Shown piece after piece: positions 19,332-22,270 of a stretch of 22,270 bases of DNA (positions within the stretch are counted from its first letter, which is position 1; every line of letters begins with the position of its first letter). A program made the translations under genes and the position numbers. The stretch is from Dipylidium caninum (lineage: Eukaryota > Platyhelminthes > Cestoda > Cyclophyllidea > Dipylidiidae): positions 1 through 22,270 of the forward strand of contig QEYB01000517.1 in NCBI GenBank assembly GCA_017562135.1, given 5' to 3'. The notes beneath the pieces are model-generated. The model was not told the DNA's origin, did no database searches, and worked only from the letters and a program-made list of their open reading frames with translations.

Positions 19332-19757
19332 ATGGCTGAGGCGTGGGGATATTTAACATTGCTTGATGACGCACTCATGTGCTTATCAATTGGTTTCAGC
19401 CACACAGTCGGAAATATGAATGAGTATCCGATCCCCTTCATGGATATCACTGCGGAACAAGGCGTTCGGTTCCGTGCAGCATCGACAACCGCGATTGATA
19501 TTTTAATGCCACTCGGTGGATAGCTACAATCGCGCATTGGTTTTCGCCCAGTAGTGGCAGTCAGTCGTATTGGAAGCAGGTACAAGCAGCTGCACCATAC
19601 ACGTTTTCAATGCAACCTACTACATTTCATTGGTGGAATCGCACTTTCGTTATTAACAGTTTCCAAGGAGCTTGGACCTTTTATCCTCACTTACGCTGTG
19701 ATGTTTGGCTTTCGAGTGGGTCTCACGTACGCAGTGAAATTCCCTTTAACTACGGAA
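19332..19757 (+). pseudogene. MFS transporter, N-terminal part, in-frame stop
   Basis: One frame from ATG 19332 reads through helices 1-4 of a 12-helix MFS carrier and is interrupted once, by TAG at 19521-19523. The start MAEAWGYLTLL, the loop VGNMNEY after helix 1, LGG-stop-LQSRIGFR at the helix 2-3 loop, and ILTYAVMFGFRVGLTYA of helix 4 follow the pattern of oxalate:formate-antiporter / monocarboxylate-carrier-like proteins. In that pattern helix 1 ends in Y-x-GN-x-N-P-Y, the loop is GG-x-L-x-x-R-x-G-x-R, and helix 4 is G-x-G-x-G-x-x-Y. TGG to TAG (Trp) would be the simplest cause of the stop. About 20 residues after RPVVAV do not fit the family and equal roughly the 63-base introns found in the - strand copy, so an unresolved short intron may lie at about 19560-19625. 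The frame ends in phase 0 at GAA followed by GTAAGC, a good donor. Helices 5-12 do not follow on this strand. It may be a pseudogene, an assembly error, or one half of a rearranged gene. Confidence 0.65.
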
Positions 19758-20245
19758 GTAAGCTCTTCCACTTGCAGTCCCACTTTTCGCAATGTGCGTC
19801 TATTGTCATTTCTGTGATCCCCGTTCCTCTTCCCTAATCTTGTGGTTTCCTGGGCATCGCGCTGTTGCCAAAGGTCCCAACCTCTTCTCCAACATTTGCG
19901 AGCGTTCATACGTTCTTTCATACACTTTCGGTCAAACGGTGGAAAGATGACACGAATGCATCTGCGCTGGGAGGAGGGATGCAGGCGGAGTTGAAGGTAA
20001 CAAAATCGAATGAAATATGGCATAAAGTGGCCTGAGGGAACGGTAGCGGAGGAAGGATGGAGGTTCGAATCAGTGGTACAAAACAAACATAGCAACCAGA
20101 TCGAGATTGCTAGAATAATACAAAAAAGTACGATGCAACCCCCTTGCTGTCAGGAAGCGTAGGGGAAATAAGGAGGGAAGGACTGGCTATAGTGAAGAAC
20201 AGCAGACCATATTCAGTGTACTTTTTCTTTGGACCAAAAATGCAA
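19758..20245. other. Stretch without confident exon
   Basis: After the donor at 19758 on the + strand I find no exon carrying the expected F-P-E-R-R loop. On the - strand a CCGTTCCCTCAG acceptor-like site near 20030 precedes a short open frame, but I could not match it to the transporter. A 134-codon - strand frame (19691-20095) overlaps the reverse of the + strand transporter exon and is a shadow. Confidence 0.35.
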
Positions 20246-20400
20246 TTACAGGCGGGCAGGAAAACACATTTTAACCATTGTAAAGGCGACGAGAACCCAA
20301 ATGATATAGAGCATATGTAAGCATATGGAGTAAACGATTAGATTCAGGTCCATTGGATTAAGCACCATGCGAGAGGAACCCATCACAATGCCGATTGACA
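20246..20400 (-). CDS. Possible transmembrane segment of - strand MFS gene
   Basis: The frame holds one strongly hydrophobic stretch (LIVYSICLHMLYIIWVLVAF) followed by KMCFPAR and a stop. It could be a later helix (about 9) of the transporter whose helix 8 lies at 20461-20610. No AG acceptor is visible at the expected place about 60 bases after the donor at 20460, so the exon boundary is unresolved and the call is weak. Confidence 0.3.
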
Positions 20401-20460
20401 GAGGTGTGTTACGAGAATGCCAGCACCTCTGGCCAATCTCTACCCATAACAAAGTACTAC

Positions 20461-20610
20461 CTTGAAGAAGTGGCCGTAGAGGAAACCACAGATGGCCGAG
20501 CACGTGTCAATTATTGAGAGGAAGCAATCTTCAATGTTATTATTTGCGCCAAATACTAAATCATGACACAACGTGCGATTCACATTAGTAGAACAATTTA
20601 ATAATTTCAT
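20461..20610 (-). CDS. MFS transporter exon, helix 8 region
   Basis: The 50-codon exon lies between GCATATCAG (acceptor ending at 20611) and AAG|GTAGTA (donor starting at 20460), with both borders in phase 0. The part VFGANNNIEDCFLSIIDTCS then AICGFLYG resembles the family segment K-x-F-G-(8-10)-DD-x-F-L-S-(3)-S-x-x-S-x-x-x-x-x-x-G-x-x-x-G that leads into helix 8. An alternative acceptor, CATGATTTAG before TATTTGG, gives a different phase, although TACTAAT 30 bases upstream would serve it as a branch point. The expected helix 7 exon between this and 21119 was not found. Confidence 0.55.
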
Positions 20611-20628
20611 CTGATATGCAGTCAGCAA

Positions 20629-21118
20629 AACAAGTGGTCACAATACGGTCATAGTGCACTTGCTCGACTTAACCGCTTCTTTGACCGAGTAATCGTGATT
20701 GTGAATACGGGCACGTGCATGGGAGACAATGTTAAACATTGACCAAAGGCATTCTGCTTCGAAATCGCTCATTTCGACGTTAGCTCTACAACATTATAAC
20801 TCCATATGCTTTAATACACATACCCAACAAGAACTTCATCCACTAACACATCGACAACGAGATCTTGTCTGTCGCATATACTACCGAGGATAAACAGGAG
20901 TACTCGATTTCAGCACTCTTTGTTGGTTCATCCGCGTTGGTCAACTCAAACATAAAATAGCATAAAATCTTCCATTCAGAGAAGCCTCCTCCATATGAGA
21001 ATCGACTCAACTTAACAACAAATACTCAAAGATCGTACTGCTGGTTGCGACAGTGTTTGATTGGGTATGAGTAGCAGCCTACGAGAGAAGAATGTCTTGT
21101 CATGCAATAACAACTTAC
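20629..21118 (-). other. Intron or lost-exon region of MFS gene
   Basis: About 500 bases separate the 11-codon exon from the helix 8 exon. The family predicts about 35 residues here, the end of the central loop and helix 7. No open, hydrophobic, splice-bounded segment on the - strand convinced me. Compared with the 63-64 base introns next door, this gap is long, which hints at an exon lost or too diverged to see. Confidence 0.4.
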
Positions 21119-21151
21119 GTTTCCCGTGTCCTCCTCAATCACATGTTTGTC
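21119..21151 (-). CDS. MFS transporter micro-exon, 11 codons
   Basis: A 33-base exon encoding DKHVIEEDTGN, bounded by CACATTTTTAG and GTAAGT, phase 0 on both sides. It follows the previous exon after a 63-base intron (21152-21214). An acidic stretch is what the central cytoplasmic loop between helices 6 and 7 of this family carries. The agreement of length, phase and both splice sites makes this a well-supported exon despite its size. Confidence 0.65.
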
Positions 21152-21214
21152 CTAAAAATGTGAATTACCAATGAAAAGCCAACCATGATGGAAGTCGTAC
21201 TTCAAAATACTTAC

Positions 21215-21317
21215 TCTCGTACATTTGCGCAGCAGAAGGAAGCCAGTCACTTGGAGGCCAAACAGTATAGCAGCAAGAATGAGCAAGGCCCTCGGTATTT
21301 TGAATATCATAGTGGCG
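21215..21317 (-). CDS. MFS transporter exon, helix 6
   Basis: A 103-base exon between TATTTCTTCAG (acceptor ending at 21318) and AGA|GTAAGT (donor starting at 21214). Its first base completes an Asp codon begun in the previous exon. Then come exactly 34 codons, including FKIPRALLILAAILFGLQV and TGFLLLRKCTR. The pattern V-P-R-A-L-L-I-L followed by a hydrophobic helix ending in LLR is typical of helix 6 in oxalate:formate-antiporter-like MFS proteins. Basic residues at its end mark the cytoplasmic side. Confidence 0.75.
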
Positions 21318-21381
21318 CTGAAGAAATATCGCCATGACAATATACAAAATAAGCGACCTCATGCCAATGTGATCAGCATAC

Positions 21382-21500
21382 TCATCAGACAGTTTGTTAT
21401 TTGGACTAATCGAGACAGTTTTCATCGGTTTAAAAACCAAGGAACCCAATTTTAATGCGGCGAGGTTGAGACCTATGAAAACGGCGCGGCGCTCAGGAAA
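21382..21500 (-). CDS. MFS transporter exon, F-P-E-R-R loop and helix 5
   Basis: The exon codes FPERRAVFIGLN, then AALKLGSLVFKP and TVSISPNNKLSD, and ends at GATGA|GTATGC (donor starting at 21381). The 64-base intron 21318-21381 leads to the helix 6 exon in matching phase. FPERR-G-x-x-x-G and NP-x-x-T...NPNN are the hallmark of the helix 4-5 loop and helix 5 exit in this carrier branch. The upstream border is unclear. Right before FPERR lies a strong pyrimidine tract ending TTGCGG, where TTGCAG would be a perfect phase-0 acceptor. Otherwise the frame is open up to 21568, after CACTTCCAG, a phase that does not fit the preceding exon. Confidence 0.7.
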
Positions 21501-21558
21501 CCGCAAGATCAAGAAAAAGGAAATGGGGTGACATAGGTGACAATAAGCCCACATAGCG

Positions 21559-21599
21559 AGAAGCACGACTGGAAGTGTAGGAGCTTACTTTAGCAGTTA
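21559..21599 (+). repeat. Duplicated boundary segment, left copy
   Basis: About 41 bases matching 22184-22227 (GAAGCACGA.CTGGAAGT, TAGGAGCT.ACTT.AGCAGTTA). The two lie at the two ends of the second 0.58-kb repeat. On the - strand this copy carries AAAGTAAGC, a splice donor corresponding to GAAGTAAGC at the end of the + strand transporter exon. Confidence 0.7.
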
Positions 21600-22183
21600 T
21601 GAACCTGGGTCCAGTCACACGTGAGCTCCAACTTAAAGGAGCAACAGCTTTCACTCCCGCCGGTGCCTGCAAGTCACTCTGGTGCCACTGAGTCCGCTGC
21701 TCGAGGACTCATGAGAAGGAGGATGACAGTCGGCAGTGCGGAGGAACTCTTCTCCTCCGTGTGTGGCCGACAACACCGACCCGATTGTACTTGCAAAACA
21801 GATAGGTGCGAGAGTGACCCGAGCAGGAAAACATCTACATGGCTGACTCTTTTTCACATCGTGATTCCGACGAGTTCAATTATTGATCAGGTCCTGTGAC
21901 TTTCACTCCATAATCAGTTTCGGTGATTAATACCAGCGAGAGTTGCCGCTGATGGAGTGTAACAGAGATGAACAATCAACTCCACTTTGATTGAGATGAA
22001 AGAAATAGCTAGCAAACATCCGATTGATGTTACATCATTCCTCATCTCTACGCGGCATTCTCATTGAGATGTCACGGCACATGTGATGGAGTGTCATGTT
22101 GAAGCAAACCACGAACGCAACACGCTCTGAGGCAGGTCAGGTCTCAACTTCATCGAGCATCACTCTCGGCGCCCTCGCTACCA
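21596..22183 (+). repeat. 0.58-kb direct repeat, copy 2
   Basis: Second copy of 17704-18284, same strand. It separates the transporter exon part at 22217-22270 from the F-P-E-R-R exon at 21382-21500, so it sits in, or interrupts, an intron of the - strand gene. It is flanked by the duplicated segment of about 42 bases. The indel-rich differences from copy 1 suggest uncorrected read errors as much as real divergence. Confidence 0.9.
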
Positions 22184-22227
22184 GGAAGCACGAACTGGAA
22201 GTTGTTTAGGAGCTACTTCAGCAGTTA
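22184..22227 (+). repeat. Duplicated boundary segment, right copy
   Basis: Right-hand partner of 21559-21599, about 44 bases. On the - strand it reads AACTGCTGAAGTAGCTCC where the left copy reads AACTGCTAAAGTAAGCTCC, so the donor is spoiled in this copy by a one-base difference. The length is unusual for a transposon target duplication. Confidence 0.65.
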
Positions 22228-22270
22228 AGCAGGATTCCAGGAGCGTACGATAGAGCCACATCTCTCTCTG
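22217..22270 (-). CDS. MFS transporter exon, end of helix 4 (partial)
   Basis: On the - strand GTGGCTCTATCGTACGCTCC followed by TGGAATCCTGC aligns base for base with the end of the + strand transporter exon (GTGGGTCTCACGTACGCAGT, then GAAATTCCCTT). It codes VALSYAPGILL, the helix 4 end, against VGLTYAVKFPL in the + copy. It has one base more than the + copy (43 versus 42 to the GAA before the donor), which puts a TGA in frame. The exon continues beyond the right edge. It indicates that the N-terminal half of the - strand gene lies to the right of the window. Confidence 0.5.

Noticed and set aside
20060..20090. tRNA-like GGTTCGAATC near 20070
   Set aside because: The T-loop-like sequence stands alone. 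No matching acceptor stem, D arm or anticodon arm could be drawn around it.
19332..21568. One transporter gene split by a single inversion
   Set aside because: Attractive at first, because the + part ends and the - part begins near the same helix. The right edge (22217-22270) carries a second, diverged version of the helix 4 exon end on the - strand, so two copies explain the data better.

Overview
This window looks like nuclear DNA of a eukaryote, most likely an animal. It shows spliceosomal exon/intron structure with short introns of about 63-64 bases, AATAAA poly(A) signals, microsatellites, and long gene-poor stretches of decayed dispersed repeats. There is no bacterial-style dense coding, no operon and no ribosome-binding-site pattern. 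A parasitic flatworm is a guess only; nothing here fixes the taxon.

Layout. Positions 1-2160 hold no supportable gene. Positions of about 2160-13135 are a degenerate array of related repeat modules, all on the + strand, recurring in a similar order and here called P, Q, R3, R4, X, D, H1, CT, H2 and R5. D is a pyrimidine tract followed by a splice-donor-like GAGGTGAGTTG. H1 and H2 are hairpins of about 63 bases, both with GAATGTGG/CCACATTC-type outer arms. CT is a pyrimidine tract, expanded into (CCTCT)12 in one unit. No transposase or reverse transcriptase is visible in the array.

At 13873-14691 (- strand) lies the one convincing uninterrupted gene, a 272-residue soluble protein that I do not recognise. 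Positions 14692-16580 have no supportable gene. A possible 3'-terminal exon lies at 16631-16948 (- strand) with AATAAA 44 bases beyond its stop.

From 18.6 kb to the right edge the window carries parts of two copies of a 12-helix major facilitator (MFS) transporter gene of the oxalate:formate-antiporter / monocarboxylate-carrier-like branch. One is a + strand N-terminal part (19332-19757) with an in-frame TAG where a tryptophan would fit. The other is a - strand copy whose exons run leftward from the right edge, with three consecutive exons that agree perfectly in splice phase. A 0.58-kb repeat is present at 17704-18284 and again at 21596-22183. The second copy sits at an exon/intron boundary of the - strand transporter and is flanked by a duplicated stretch of about 42 bases. 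The two 0.58-kb copies differ mainly by one- to few-base indels, so assembly error must be considered before any gene here is called broken.

In short: one intact unknown gene, one disturbed transporter locus, and about 11 kb of an undescribed structured repeat array.
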